A stretch of DNA of 48,227 bases, taken from the NCBI GenBank assembly GCA_001797335.1, contig MGPE01000002.1:1-48227 (forward strand). The letters run 5' to 3'. Source of the DNA: Deltaproteobacteria bacterium GWA2_38_16 (GTDB lineage Bacteria > Bdellovibrionota > JACOXK01 > 2-02-FULL-40-11). Within the stretch, counting starts at the first letter, position 1; each line of letters begins with the position of its first letter. The translations under genes and the position numbers were made by a program. Below are positions 7,558-15,619 of the stretch, one piece after another. The notes beneath the pieces were generated by a model. The model made no database searches, was not told the origin of the DNA, and saw only the letters and a list, made by a program, of their open reading frames with translations.

Positions 7558-9057
7558 ATGAGTCCCTATTTTAAAACATTTTTACTCTACTCTTTCGCTA
7601 TAGGAGCGCTCGTAAGTATTATTTCATGTCAACCCTCTGGAGAACTAGAAAAAAATACAGCACCCATTGGAAACATTCCTGGAGGCTCCGATATTCCTCC
7701 CGGAGATGACCCAGGAAGCGGAGGACCTGGGGGAGATTCAGATGGAGGGGATAATCCACCTCCGGACACTTCAATTGATCAAATCAGACGAATCTCCATA
7801 GGGTATGATGGGAAGGAATCGGGTTTGGGCAATTATTACAAACCTTCCTTTTCGTCTGACGGAAAATATGTAGTATTTACTTCAACGGTTTCCAATTTAG
7901 TCGCCAATGATACCAATAACGCAGAAGATGTTTTTCTTTTTAATACCAAAACCAATCAAACACAAAGGGTTTCAATAGCTAACGATGGAATTCAAGCAAA
8001 TGATAACAGTCGCGGCTCTTCCATTTCTGCAGATGGAAGATATGTGGTATTCACGTCAAAAGCTTCTAATTTAGTCGCCAATGATACCAATGACGTAGGA
8101 GACATTTTTCTTTTTGACACCCAAGCCCAAATCAATCTTCAAATCAATCCGATGAAAAGAATTTCAATTTCAAACAGTGGAACTCAAGCAAATGGTTCAA
8201 GCTATAGTTGCTCTATTTCTTCTAATGGGAAATATGTGGTATTTAACTCATCAGCGTCTAATTTGGTAGCCAATGATACAAATGCAAAAGGAGATATCTT
8301 TCTTTTTGATACCCAAACCAATCAAATTAAAATAATTTCAATGGGGATGAATAGTCAAGGAGCTAATGGCTCAAGTTATAGTCCCTTTATCTCCGGAGAT
8401 GGAACCTATATCGTATTTGAATCAAGTGCCTCCAATTTGGTAACCGATGACACAAATGGAAAAGGTGATATTTTTCTCTTTTATAATACCTTTTTTTCAA
8501 CCAATCCCATCAAAAGAATTTCAGTCTCCCCGGATGAAAAAAACACAAATGACGAAAGCTTTCTACCCTCTATTTCTTCGGATGGAACAAATATCAATAT
8601 CGTATTTTCATCAAATGCTTCAAATTTAATATATTATACGGGTGATACAAATCAAAAAGAGGATATCTTCCTTGTTCATATGGAACCTACCATGACTACC
8701 ACACAAACAAGAATTTCATCAGGCCCTAATATAGCTAATGCCAATAACGCTAGTTCTTGGCCTTTTATTTCTGCAAATGGACAGTATGTAGTATTTGAAT
8801 CGAACGCTTCAAACTTAGTCAGCAGTGATACCAACGCATTAAATGATATTTTTCTTTCTGACACCAATAGGTTTCAAATCAAAAGGGTTTCCATGGGAAT
8901 AGATGGCCATGAAGCGAATGGCAACAGCTCTTTTTCTTCCATTTCTCCAGATGGAAAATACATAGGATTCGTATCCAACGCTTCAAACTTAGTAGCCAAT
9001 GACACGAATAATTCACCTGATCTCTTTCTCATCCCAACTTCTGTTGTTATTAAATAA
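7558..9057 (+). CDS. lipoprotein with a seven-repeat WD40-like (PD40/TolB-type) beta-propeller
   Basis: A 499-residue protein with a signal sequence and lipobox ISC (Cys near 24), then a Gly/Pro/Asp-rich linker (GGSDIPPGDDPGSGGPGGDS). The rest is seven consecutive repeats of about 60 residues with the core (S/A)DGKYVVF-SNASNLVANDTN-DIFLFDT followed by KRIS, matching the PD40 repeat and a seven-bladed propeller. Blade five carries a small insertion. The blades are similar enough at DNA level to suggest recent internal duplication. It would be tethered to a membrane and exposed to the periplasm or surface, probably as a binding protein; the ligand is unknown. Confidence 0.85.
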   Translation: MSPYFKTFLLYSFAIGALVSIISCQPSGELEKNTAPIGNIPGGSDIPPGDDPGSGGPGGDSDGGDNPPPDTSIDQIRRISIGYDGKESGLGNYYKPSFSSDGKYVVFTSTVSNLVANDTNNAEDVFLFNTKTNQTQRVSIANDGIQANDNSRGSSISADGRYVVFTSKASNLVANDTNDVGDIFLFDTQAQINLQINPMKRISISNSGTQANGSSYSCSISSNGKYVVFNSSASNLVANDTNAKGDIFLFDTQTNQIKIISMGMNSQGANGSSYSPFISGDGTYIVFESSASNLVTDDTNGKGDIFLFYNTFFSTNPIKRISVSPDEKNTNDESFLPSISSDGTNINIVFSSNASNLIYYTGDTNQKEDIFLVHMEPTMTTTQTRISSGPNIANANNASSWPFISANGQYVVFESNASNLVSSDTNALNDIFLSDTNRFQIKRVSMGIDGHEANGNSSFSSISPDGKYIGFVSNASNLVANDTNNSPDLFLIPTSVVIK

Positions 9058-9081
9058 CTTCTTTTTTGTTACCCAGAAGTA

Positions 9082-9090
9082 TGTTATACT
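9082..9090 (+). promoter_or_regulatory. extended -10 promoter of the STAS gene
   Basis: TGTTATACT is an extended -10 element. Transcription should begin near 9097, giving a leader of about 53 bases that ends in a strong AGGAGG ribosome site at 9137-9142. Confidence 0.55.
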
Positions 9091-9149
9091 GCTTTTACAG
9101 TATCGTTGTTGATCATTCCCCAGAACGCTAAAAAAAAGGAGGTATTTTT

Positions 9150-9518
9150 GTGAAAGCCTTAGTTCATCACAAACGGGGTGTAACGATTGTTTCTTTTGAA
9201 GGTCATCTTAATTTTTCCCATATCCAAAAACTCAAAGAAAGCTTAACCGATCTTTACACAACTCAAAAAAATAAAAAAGTTATTTTTAATCTCTCAAAAC
9301 TCGCCTTCGTAGGAAGCTCTGGGATTAAGCCTTTTATTAAAGTCTTCAGAGCCTTTAACAAAGATAAAAAAACAAGGCCACACTTCACGGGATTAAGCCC
9401 AGAATATCAACGGCTCTTTAAAGCCTTCCAAGGAAAAGGAAAATTTGAAATTTTTGATGACGAGCCGACGGCTCTTCGCAGTTATTTTCTACGTCCCAGA
9501 AAAAGTGCCAGGGCTTAA
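9150..9518 (+). CDS. STAS-domain protein (anti-sigma factor antagonist type)
   Basis: A 122-residue protein starting at GTG 9150, which lies seven bases after AGGAGGT. It consists of a single STAS domain: an N-terminal strand VTIVSFEGHLNF and the conserved turn LAFVGSSGIK, where the Ser following VGS is the usual phosphorylation site in SpoIIAA/RsbV-type antagonists. No partner anti-sigma kinase or PP2C phosphatase gene is nearby, so its regulatory target is unknown. The last four bases overlap the convergent yraN gene. Confidence 0.82.
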   Translation: MKALVHHKRGVTIVSFEGHLNFSHIQKLKESLTDLYTTQKNKKVIFNLSKLAFVGSSGIKPFIKVFRAFNKDKKTRPHFTGLSPEYQRLFKAFQGKGKFEIFDDEPTALRSYFLRPRKSARA

Positions 9519-9865
9519 ATCCTTTCCTCCAATACATTCTCTAAATGAATAATTTTAGGAGCATCGTGTTTTAGTTCCACTCCAATAAAATCTACCTGAA
9601 AATTTTCAAACGAATGATGATATTTTTTTAAGTAAAATTGAATTGTTCTGAATAAATGTTTTAATTTGTGATGGGACACAGAGTCTAAAACATCAGTTTG
9701 TCTGGTCTTAACCTCAAAAAAATAAAGTCTTTTTTGCTTACTCCCTACAATGTCTAGCTCACCCCAATGACAATGCCAATTTGTGTGTATTATCTTATAC
9801 CCATGGTGCTCCACATACCGACGCGCAATGGTTTCTCCCAAACGCCCAACATCTTTTTGATTCAT
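9515..9865 (-). CDS. yraN: YraN family protein (UPF0102, endonuclease-like fold)
   Basis: A 116-residue protein with the family hallmarks GRLGETIARRYVEHHGY, WHCHWGELDIVG and LYFFEVKTR. The E, D and EVK residues form a restriction-endonuclease-like active site. YraN proteins are widespread and poorly characterised; they commonly follow rnhB, as here, with a four-base overlap. It is the last gene of the ffh-rpsP-trmD-rplS run. Confidence 0.9.
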   Translation of the reverse strand: MNQKDVGRLGETIARRYVEHHGYKIIHTNWHCHWGELDIVGSKQKRLYFFEVKTRQTDVLDSVSHHKLKHLFRTIQFYLKKYHHSFENFQVDFIGVELKHDAPKIIHLENVLEERI

Positions 9866-10479
9866 GAAGAGGGAATACTTTTAACGCCCCGGAAGGTCAA
9901 ACGATGAATTTTAGAAATACCATGCGCTTTTAATGCTTCCAAATGAAAAGCAGTGGGATACCCTTTATGCACAGCAAATCCATAATCAGGATAAGTTTCA
10001 TCATAATTCTTCATCAGATTATCTCGAAATACTTTGGCCACAATTGAAGCAGCAGAAATAGATTCTGACAATTGATCACCCTTGGGAATAGATTTTTGAG
10101 GAATAAAACAAATATTTTTTAAATTTCCATCTACCAGTAAAAAATCCGGCTGGGGTTTTAAAGCTTCCACAGCTTTTTTCATGGCAGCCATAGAAGCCTG
10201 TAAAATATTAATCTCATCAATAATATCAGGCCCCATAGATCCAAGCCCAATCGCTAGGGCTTGTTTATAAATTTCGTTATATAAAAGTTCTCTTTTTTGA
10301 GGAGACAAAAGTTTTGAATCATTCAACCCTTGAATAGTATGGTCTTTGGGTAGAATAACCGCTGCAGCAATAACGGGACCCGCTAAACATCCTCGTCCTA
10401 CTTCATCCACCCCTGCAATAAATCGATACCCTTGGAGGTAAGCCTCTTGCTCAAAATACTTGGAGGGTCCTTTTTTCAC
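9862..10479 (-). CDS. rnhB: ribonuclease HII
   Basis: A 205-residue enzyme that removes ribonucleotides from DNA-RNA hybrids. AGVDEVGRGCLAGPVIAAAVIL near residue 22 carries the Asp-Glu pair of the type II active site. LNDSKLL and SAASIVAKVFRD are further family blocks. It lies downstream of rplS and overlaps yraN by four bases, an arrangement common in many bacteria. A weak hairpin at the end of rplS may lower its expression relative to the ribosomal genes. Confidence 0.95.
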   Translation of the reverse strand: MKKGPSKYFEQEAYLQGYRFIAGVDEVGRGCLAGPVIAAAVILPKDHTIQGLNDSKLLSPQKRELLYNEIYKQALAIGLGSMGPDIIDEINILQASMAAMKKAVEALKPQPDFLLVDGNLKNICFIPQKSIPKGDQLSESISAASIVAKVFRDNLMKNYDETYPDYGFAVHKGYPTAFHLEALKAHGISKIHRLTFRGVKSIPSS

Positions 10480-10492
10480 ACACGATACCTTT

Positions 10493-10518
10493 CAAAAAAT
10501 AACTAACTTAAATTAGTT
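10493..10518 (-). terminator. weak hairpin and T-run between rplS and rnhB
   Basis: Minus strand AACTAA, six-base loop, TTAGTT, followed by ATTTTTT, starting at the rplS stop codon. The stem is A/T-only, so it is probably an attenuating rather than a full terminator. Confidence 0.4.
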
Positions 10519-11007
10519 TTTTTGAAACTCAGCCACATCCATTGATGCCGCTGTTTTTTTCTCAACACCTTCGGGTTGGGGACTAATCACAGGCCCTGTC
10601 GCCACCGTTCCCATTGTCTCAACTACTTCTTCTCCTGATTCTACCCATTGGCTTTCAATACGAGCCGCTTTCCCCCTTCGCTGTCTTAAATAATAGAGTC
10701 TTGCCCTTCGTACTTTTCCTTCACTGATCCTTTCAATTTTTTCAACAGCAGGTGAATAAATGGGGAAAACTCTTTCTACCCCTACCCCAAAAGAAATTTT
10801 TCGAACCGTAATCGACGTTCTCGATTGCCCTTTCGTATAACGACAAATGGTGCCTTCATAAACTTGAACGCGCTCTTTATCTCCTTCTTTAATTTTGGCA
10901 TAGACTTTAACCACGTCCCCCACCTTTAAAGAAGGCATATTTTTACGCATTTGCTTTTGTTCAAATACTTCTAAAAGATTTTGTTTTTTAGTCTTTGGTT
11001 CTGTCAT
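10513..11007 (-). CDS. rplS: 50S ribosomal protein L19 with C-terminal extension
   Basis: Residues 1-125 match L19, including LKVGDVVKVYAKIKEGDKERVQVYEGTIC in separate blocks, SFGVGVERVFPIYSP and the basic ARLYYLRQRRGKAARI. L19 sits at the 30S-50S interface. Canonical proteins have about 115-120 residues; this one has 164, with an extra acidic, Val/Thr/Pro-rich tail of about 40 residues. It overlaps the end of trmD by 20 bases, the usual coupled order. Confidence 0.95.
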   Translation of the reverse strand: MTEPKTKKQNLLEVFEQKQMRKNMPSLKVGDVVKVYAKIKEGDKERVQVYEGTICRYTKGQSRTSITVRKISFGVGVERVFPIYSPAVEKIERISEGKVRRARLYYLRQRRGKAARIESQWVESGEEVVETMGTVATGPVISPQPEGVEKKTAASMDVAEFQKN

Positions 11008-11689
11008 AAGATTTAATTTTTTGTAACAAATCAGGCCTTCTTTGTAAAGTGCTATTTATGCTTTGTTCATGCTTCCAGCAAGAAATCTCCTTATGATGTC
11101 CAGATCTTAGCACCTCTGGCACTTTTTTACCTTCAAATTCAGTGGGTCTTGTATAATGGGGATATTCCAAAAGACCATCTATAAAACTATCCTGATAGGG
11201 CGCTTCTTCTTGACCCACCACCCCTGGAATAAATCGCGATACTGCATCCATTATTACCATTGTAGCAATTTCTCCTCCTGTTAAAATAAAATCCCCAATC
11301 GATAGCTCTTCATCCACATATTCTGTAAATCGTTCATCCACCCCTTCATAACGCCCACAAAAAATGACCACTTGTTCAACTTGCGAAAGCTCTCGCGCAA
11401 CTTCCTGATTAAACACTCTACCCCGGGGAGACATGAGAATGGTTCGGCTTTTTACGGTTGGATCTTTAATATTTCTGAGGGCTTTAACCAGAGGTTCAAT
11501 TTTAAAGATAAGCCCACCGCCTCCACCAAACGGAACATCATCCACAGTTTGATGCTTATCCGTTGTATAATCTCTTAAATTATGAACACGATAATCCAGG
11601 AGTGATTTTTGACGAGCTTTTCCAATAACCCCCTGTTCAAACACATGGTCAAACATGTGGGGGAAAATGGTCACAACATCAAATTTCAT
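10988..11689 (-). CDS. trmD: tRNA (guanine(37)-N1)-methyltransferase
   Basis: A 233-residue SPOUT-fold enzyme that methylates G37 next to the anticodon and prevents frameshifting. Family blocks include VTIFPHMFDHV, TVDDVPFGGGGGLIFKIEP, FCGRYEGVDERF and the SAM-binding trefoil knot region SIGDFILTGGEIA. It starts two bases after khpA, where rimM would normally lie. It overlaps rplS by 20 bases. Confidence 0.96.
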   Translation of the reverse strand: MKFDVVTIFPHMFDHVFEQGVIGKARQKSLLDYRVHNLRDYTTDKHQTVDDVPFGGGGGLIFKIEPLVKALRNIKDPTVKSRTILMSPRGRVFNQEVARELSQVEQVVIFCGRYEGVDERFTEYVDEELSIGDFILTGGEIATMVIMDAVSRFIPGVVGQEEAPYQDSFIDGLLEYPHYTRPTEFEGKKVPEVLRSGHHKEISCWKHEQSINSTLQRRPDLLQKIKSYDRTKD

Positions 11690-11691
11690 TA

Positions 11692-11922
11692 TTACTCAAT
11701 AATTTCTAAAACACTTCTCTTCTTAAGCTTTGTCGAAGCAGCATTCAGAATGGTTCTCATGGCTTGTGCTGTGCGGCCTTGTTTGCCAATTACCTTTCCC
11801 AGGTCTTCTTTGGCAACTTTGAGTTCCACTACCGTTGTTTGCTCTCCAACCACTTCTTGAACTTCTACTTGATCCGGAAGATCCACCAACGCTTTGGCGA
11901 TCATTTCAATGAGTTCCTTCAT
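11692..11922 (-). CDS. khpA: KH-domain RNA-binding protein KhpA
   Basis: A 76-residue single KH domain with the GxxG loop in [19 protein letters not shown]. KhpA proteins bind RNA, often with KhpB/Jag, and affect cell division or translation. The position between rpsP and trmD is the standard location of this gene (formerly ylqC). Confidence 0.93.
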   Translation of the reverse strand: MKELIEMIAKALVDLPDQVEVQEVVGEQTTVVELKVAKEDLGKVIGKQGRTAQAMRTILNAASTKLKKRSVLEIIE

Positions 11923-11937
11923 CGTTTTCCACCTCCA

Positions 11938-12174
11938 CTATTTTAGATATTTTCTTAGAAGATTCTTAACGCCTAATGTTGGCTGGGCACCTTTTTCAAG
12001 CCAAAATTTTACCCGATCCATTTTTAAGACTACTTGAGCGTCTGTCTTTAAGGGATCATAGGTTCCAACATTTTCAATGGTTCTCCCATTTCTGGGGAAC
12101 GATTTTTCAGCAACAACAATTCTAAAAAAAGCTCTCTTATTTGTACCTTGTCTTGCTAATCTCATGGCAACCAT
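11938..12174 (-). CDS. rpsP: 30S ribosomal protein S16
   Basis: A 78-residue S16 with the family start MVAMRLARQGTNKRAFFRIVVA and the segment IENVGTYDPL. The length is normal for bacterial S16. It lies 16 bases after ffh in the conserved ffh-rpsP-khpA-trmD-rplS order. Confidence 0.96.
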   Translation of the reverse strand: MVAMRLARQGTNKRAFFRIVVAEKSFPRNGRTIENVGTYDPLKTDAQVVLKMDRVKFWLEKGAQPTLGVKNLLRKYLK

Positions 12175-12190
12175 TCTTCATGCTCCTTTC

Positions 12191-13519
12191 TTAAAATAAC
12201 CCGAAAGGATGTTTCATACCAAACTTTGACATTCTTTTCATCATTTTTTTTGCTTCCATAAATTGCTTCAAAAACCGGTTAATTTCAGATACCTCGGTAC
12301 CACTTCCTTTAGCAATCCTCAATTTTCGACTTCCATTTAAAATTTCTATATCATTTCGCTCTCTTGGAGTCATAGAATCAATGATCGCCATCACCTTTTT
12401 GGCTTCTTTTTGTGGATCTATTTGAGCTGGGACTGCCTTTAAGAGTTTATTCCCTCCTGGGATCATTCCTAAAACATCTTGTAGAGAACCCAGCTTTTGA
12501 ATCTGCCCCATCTGTGCTTTAAAATCATCTAAAGTAAAGTCATTCTTTTGAATCTTTTTCTGAAGTTTTGTTGCAGATTCTACATCCACCATCTTTTGAG
12601 TCTTTTCAATCAAGGTCAGCATATCTCCCATTTGTAAAATTCGAGAAGCCATTCGATCGGGATAAAAAAGTTCCAAGTCTTGCAATTTTTCTCCCACCCC
12701 TAAAAATCGAATGGGGCATCCGGTCATCTGTTTCATCGATAGAGCGGCACCCCCTTTGGCATCTCCATCGGCCTTGGTTAATATAATACCGGTAAGATTT
12801 AATTTTTCATGGAATCCTTGGGCAATACGCACTGCTTCTTGCCCTGTCATTGAATCTGCTACTAATAAAATTTCATGAGGATGAATTTCTTGTTTTATTT
12901 TCAAAAGTTCATTCATCAGTTCATGATCCATCTGCAGTCGTCCAGCCGTATCGATAATAACCGTATCTAATCCCATTCTTTGCGCTTCTAAAAAAGATAC
13001 CCTACAAATTTCAAGAGGCAACATTGAAACAGAAGAGTTGAAGCAAGAAATTTTTAATTGTGAGGAAAGAATTTTTAATTGTTCAATAGCAGCGGGCCGA
13101 TATACATCCGCAGGAACTAAATAAGGAGATCTTTTTTTCTCGTGCACTAAATAATGAGCCAATTTTGAAGAGGTCGTGGTCTTGCCACTTCCTTGAAGCC
13201 CTACCATGAGGATAATGAGAGGAGGTTTTACATGAAAATTAATTTCTTGTGTTTTACTTCCTAAAAATTCAACCAACTCCTCATGAACAATTTTCAGATA
13301 GTGTTGAGCCGGAGTAAGGCTTTCATGCACTTTTTGCCCCAGAGATTTTTGGGTTACATCATCAACAAACGCTTTAGCCACTTTAAAATGAACATCTGCT
13401 TCAAGCAGCGTCATTTTAAGCTTTTGGGCAATCTCTTCGATATTTTTTGGGGTAAAATGCCCTTGGCCCTTAATATTTTTAATGAAGGCTTCTAGCTTTG
13501 AAGAAAGAGCATCAAACAT
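12191..13519 (-). CDS. ffh: signal recognition particle protein Ffh
   Basis: A 442-residue SRP GTPase that binds 4.5S RNA and hydrophobic signal sequences. The N-domain is followed by the G-domain with P-loop GLQGSGKTTTSSK, DVYRPAAIEQL, DTAGRLQMD and TKADGDAKGG. The C-terminal M-domain includes the MIPGGNKL segment and the RNA-binding SRKLRIAKGSGT. It is the first gene of the ribosomal/RNA-modification operon. A TAGACA-16-TTAGCT arrangement seven bases before the ATG may be a leaderless promoter, but it is weak. Confidence 0.96.
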   Translation of the reverse strand: MFDALSSKLEAFIKNIKGQGHFTPKNIEEIAQKLKMTLLEADVHFKVAKAFVDDVTQKSLGQKVHESLTPAQHYLKIVHEELVEFLGSKTQEINFHVKPPLIILMVGLQGSGKTTTSSKLAHYLVHEKKRSPYLVPADVYRPAAIEQLKILSSQLKISCFNSSVSMLPLEICRVSFLEAQRMGLDTVIIDTAGRLQMDHELMNELLKIKQEIHPHEILLVADSMTGQEAVRIAQGFHEKLNLTGIILTKADGDAKGGAALSMKQMTGCPIRFLGVGEKLQDLELFYPDRMASRILQMGDMLTLIEKTQKMVDVESATKLQKKIQKNDFTLDDFKAQMGQIQKLGSLQDVLGMIPGGNKLLKAVPAQIDPQKEAKKVMAIIDSMTPRERNDIEILNGSRKLRIAKGSGTEVSEINRFLKQFMEAKKMMKRMSKFGMKHPFGLF

Positions 13520-13557
13520 GCAGGGAAGCTAACAAAAACAAAGCACTGTGTCTAGAT

Positions 13558-14172
13558 TTAGTCTTTTGGACGCGGGCGTGCGGGAATACCATCCCCACGG
13601 TGCCAGCGCTCTGGATATTGGGATCGTGGCTCTGGATCAGGCTTTATTTCTTCCCGTGAAATCCATTTATTTTCATCCCCCACATATATCCCTAAATCCT
13701 CTTCTGGTGAGTCAGGGGTAGTCAATTTTTCAATGAAGCGAACTTTTGTAATCACCTTTGCACTGTGATCGATAATCGTACTGCCATAGGATGTGTAGCT
13801 TCGGGTATCGTAAGGGGTTACAGATCGTGTAATTTCTACCCATAACTCACTGTCTGGAGTGCTCATGATTTTCATTTTTAATCTATCGTCTCCTTCTTTG
13901 GTTTTTTCAATCAGAGAAGGATCAATGGTAAATGAAAATCCATTGCGATCTTGAGATGAGCCAATTCTTAATTCTGCGCGCCCCTGGCCATCTTTCACTT
14001 CCCAGTTAAATTGACTCTTTATGGGAGTATCTTTAGAATCTAAATTCCCTATTTTCCAAAAGGAATCTTGGCGAGATTTAAGCAACATGAACTGCCCATT
14101 GGTGCTTTCTTGCGCATGGCATCCCATCAGAAAAAGTCCTGCTACTATTAATCTAAAATACCTTTTTTTCAT
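13558..14172 (-). CDS. lipoprotein of unknown function, paralogue of its upstream neighbour
   Basis: Starts at ATG 14170-14172, with GGAG six bases upstream, rather than at the track-like longer frame. MKKRYFRLIVAGLFLMGC gives a clean lipobox. The 204-residue product shares layout with the gene just upstream: NGQF near the N-terminus, an SQFNWEV block corresponding to SKFKWEY, the segment GIYVGDENKWISREEI corresponding to GEYVSDDDADKELI, and a Pro/Arg-rich end. The two look like an old tandem duplication. It is probably co-transcribed from the sigma-54 promoter at 14879-14894. Confidence 0.75.
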   Translation of the reverse strand: MKKRYFRLIVAGLFLMGCHAQESTNGQFMLLKSRQDSFWKIGNLDSKDTPIKSQFNWEVKDGQGRAELRIGSSQDRNGFSFTIDPSLIEKTKEGDDRLKMKIMSTPDSELWVEITRSVTPYDTRSYTSYGSTIIDHSAKVITKVRFIEKLTTPDSPEEDLGIYVGDENKWISREEIKPDPEPRSQYPERWHRGDGIPARPRPKD

Positions 14173-14209
14173 TCTTATCTCCGAGTCATTCACGCCAACA
14201 GCGGGAATC

Positions 14210-14845
14210 TTATTCCTTGTAATTTTTTGGATTTGGACGCCCCTGAGAATCCACCGGATTAGAAGGTAATAGCGGAGATGCTCTTAATTCTTGTGGCACA
14301 GGGATAGAATCAATCAGTTCTTTATCCGCATCATCATCCGACACATATTCTCCCATAAATTTTTTACTATCTAATCCACCATTACTTTCTATAGAGACAC
14401 CATATAACGTTATCTTGGAAGCACGCTTTCGATAGGTATTTAAAAACCCATGCTCTTTTTTAGTATAGGTTAATTCTACAACCGTAATGTCTCCCATTAC
14501 TTCAAAATCATTCGTACACCCCACATTTTTTAAACTGTAGACCATTTTTGTTCTTTTGGTTTCTTTGGAATCTTGAAATGGCTGAACATCACTTGTGTTG
14601 GCCTCAAAATGATATGAGCTGGATACTTTTTGTCCAGAGGCATTATAAATATCCAAGGTTATGTTCACTTTTTCAAGTCCATATTCCCATTTAAATTTAC
14701 TTTTTAAAAGACTCGCCCTATCTGAACCTACTTCTAAAAAATTTCCGGTAGGTTTAAACTGGCCATCCATTTCTCCGCTGTTACATCCAGCAAATAAAAT
14801 GAAGAGTGAAAGAACTCCTAAAAGACTGACATAACTTTTTTTCAT
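14210..14845 (-). CDS. lipoprotein of unknown function, first of a tandem pair
   Basis: A 211-residue protein starting at ATG 14843-14845 after a GGGGGG ribosome site. The signal MKKSYVSLLGVLSLFILFAGC ends in a lipobox. The body is beta-rich with a single pair of later features, GEYVSDDDADKELI and a Pro/Asn-rich C-terminus, shared in outline with the downstream gene. A near-consensus sigma-54 promoter lies about 35 bases upstream, so expression should depend on an activator such as the FHA protein encoded at 46246-47538. Confidence 0.78.
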   Translation of the reverse strand: MKKSYVSLLGVLSLFILFAGCNSGEMDGQFKPTGNFLEVGSDRASLLKSKFKWEYGLEKVNITLDIYNASGQKVSSSYHFEANTSDVQPFQDSKETKRTKMVYSLKNVGCTNDFEVMGDITVVELTYTKKEHGFLNTYRKRASKITLYGVSIESNGGLDSKKFMGEYVSDDDADKELIDSIPVPQELRASPLLPSNPVDSQGRPNPKNYKE

Positions 14846-14991
14846 AGTTTCCCCCCTTTGAAAACGCTCGAAAAGAAATGCAAAAGAAGTGCCAGAATAG
14901 GAAATTTTATTTCATAAATAAAATCAATAAGTTAGAATTCTGAAGACTTACAATAAAAGCACAAGGGGTGGAGATTTTTTAAACACGTTGT
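14846..14991. other. intergenic region holding the sigma-54 promoter of the tandem lipoproteins
   Basis: Besides the -24/-12 element at 14879-14894, the remaining 90 bases upstream are AT-rich with no clear palindrome for activator binding. No ORF or RNA gene is seen. Confidence 0.4.
14879..14894 (-). promoter_or_regulatory. sigma-54 (-24/-12) promoter for the tandem lipoproteins
   Basis: Minus strand TGGCACTTCTTTTGCA matches TGGCAC-N5-TTGCW at every conserved position. Transcription should start near 14868, giving a leader of about 23 bases that contains the G-rich ribosome site. Confidence 0.82.
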
Positions 14992-15516
14992 TTAAGGAGT
15001 AGTCACATTTAAATTTTTCCATTTTTTTAAATGCATTTCGGCGCCCTTAAAATAGCCTAAAACAGTTTCTTTTTTGGATAAAGTTAAATCGAAATCTCGG
15101 CGATCAAAGAAGAATACTCGACTGTTTTCTTCCATCTGAACTTCATATTCACTCACTCTAAACTGAAGCAACACTGAAGCATCCTCCAGGGAAATAAAAG
15201 TTCCCTCATAAATAATTTTTTTATTTTCTTCTCTCACCCTCACATTTTTTAAATCCACCCAAAATCGATAGAAAAAGAGGTTAAATACCAAAAGAGAGGC
15301 TGTAGCTGAATGTAAATCCCACTCAAACTCTGCTGGGTGAAAACCTGCGGGAGGAGTTTCGTAATACACTTGAGCAATGAGATATTCTTCATGAGAACGT
15401 TCTTTTTCTCCTACACTAAACACCCCATTGACCTTTGCATAAGGAAAAGGCAAATAGCACCCTGTAAAAATGACACTAAAGAATAAAAAACCAATGACGA
15501 TACCTTGCTTCAACAC
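14992..15516 (-). CDS. lipoprotein of unknown function
   Basis: The frame is open to an ATG at 15579, but that extension is encoded by a dispersed repeat and by a sigma-54 promoter, so the true start is probably GTG 15514-15516 (or TTG 15511-15513). This gives a textbook lipoprotein signal, MLKQGIVIGFLFFSVIFTGC. The mature protein of about 155 residues is beta-rich (FEWDLHSATASLLVFNLFFYRFWVD in two strands) with a charged C-terminus. It belongs to no family I recognise. The sigma-54 promoter implies the same control as the neighbouring lipoproteins. Confidence 0.65.
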   Translation of the reverse strand: MLKQGIVIGFLFFSVIFTGCYLPFPYAKVNGVFSVGEKERSHEEYLIAQVYYETPPAGFHPAEFEWDLHSATASLLVFNLFFYRFWVDLKNVRVREENKKIIYEGTFISLEDASVLLQFRVSEYEVQMEENSRVFFFDRRDFDLTLSKKETVLGYFKGAEMHLKKWKNLNVTTP

Positions 15517-15530
15517 AGGCGTAGAAATAT

Positions 15531-15546
15531 AGCAAAAACAATGCCA
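15531..15546 (-). promoter_or_regulatory. sigma-54 (-24/-12) promoter for the 15.0-15.5 kb lipoprotein
   Basis: Minus strand TGGCATTGTTTTTGCT matches TGGCAY-N5-TTGCW. Predicted +1 is near 15520, only about four bases before GTG 15516, so the mRNA is nearly leaderless. The start at 15579 would lie upstream of the promoter. Confidence 0.75.
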
Positions 15547-15552
15547 CTTTCT

Positions 15553-15578
15553 GTCATTCCCAGAAAAGCAGGAATCCA
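15553..15578. repeat. dispersed palindrome of the GTCATTCCC...GGAATCC type
   Basis: GTCATTCCC, a short AGAAAAGCA core, then GGAATCCA form an imperfect palindrome of a class common in proteobacteria. It lies just upstream of the -24 box at 15546 and creates a false N-terminal extension (MDSCFSGNDRK) of the lipoprotein frame. Confidence 0.65.
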
Positions 15579-15619
15579 ACGAAAAATAAGAAAAATTTCA
15601 GGTATTTTTTACAAACTGT

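Noticed and set aside
15517-15579. ATG start at 15579 for the 15-kb lipoprotein
   Set aside because: The extension is encoded by a dispersed repeat and a sigma-54 promoter and would bury the lipoprotein signal.
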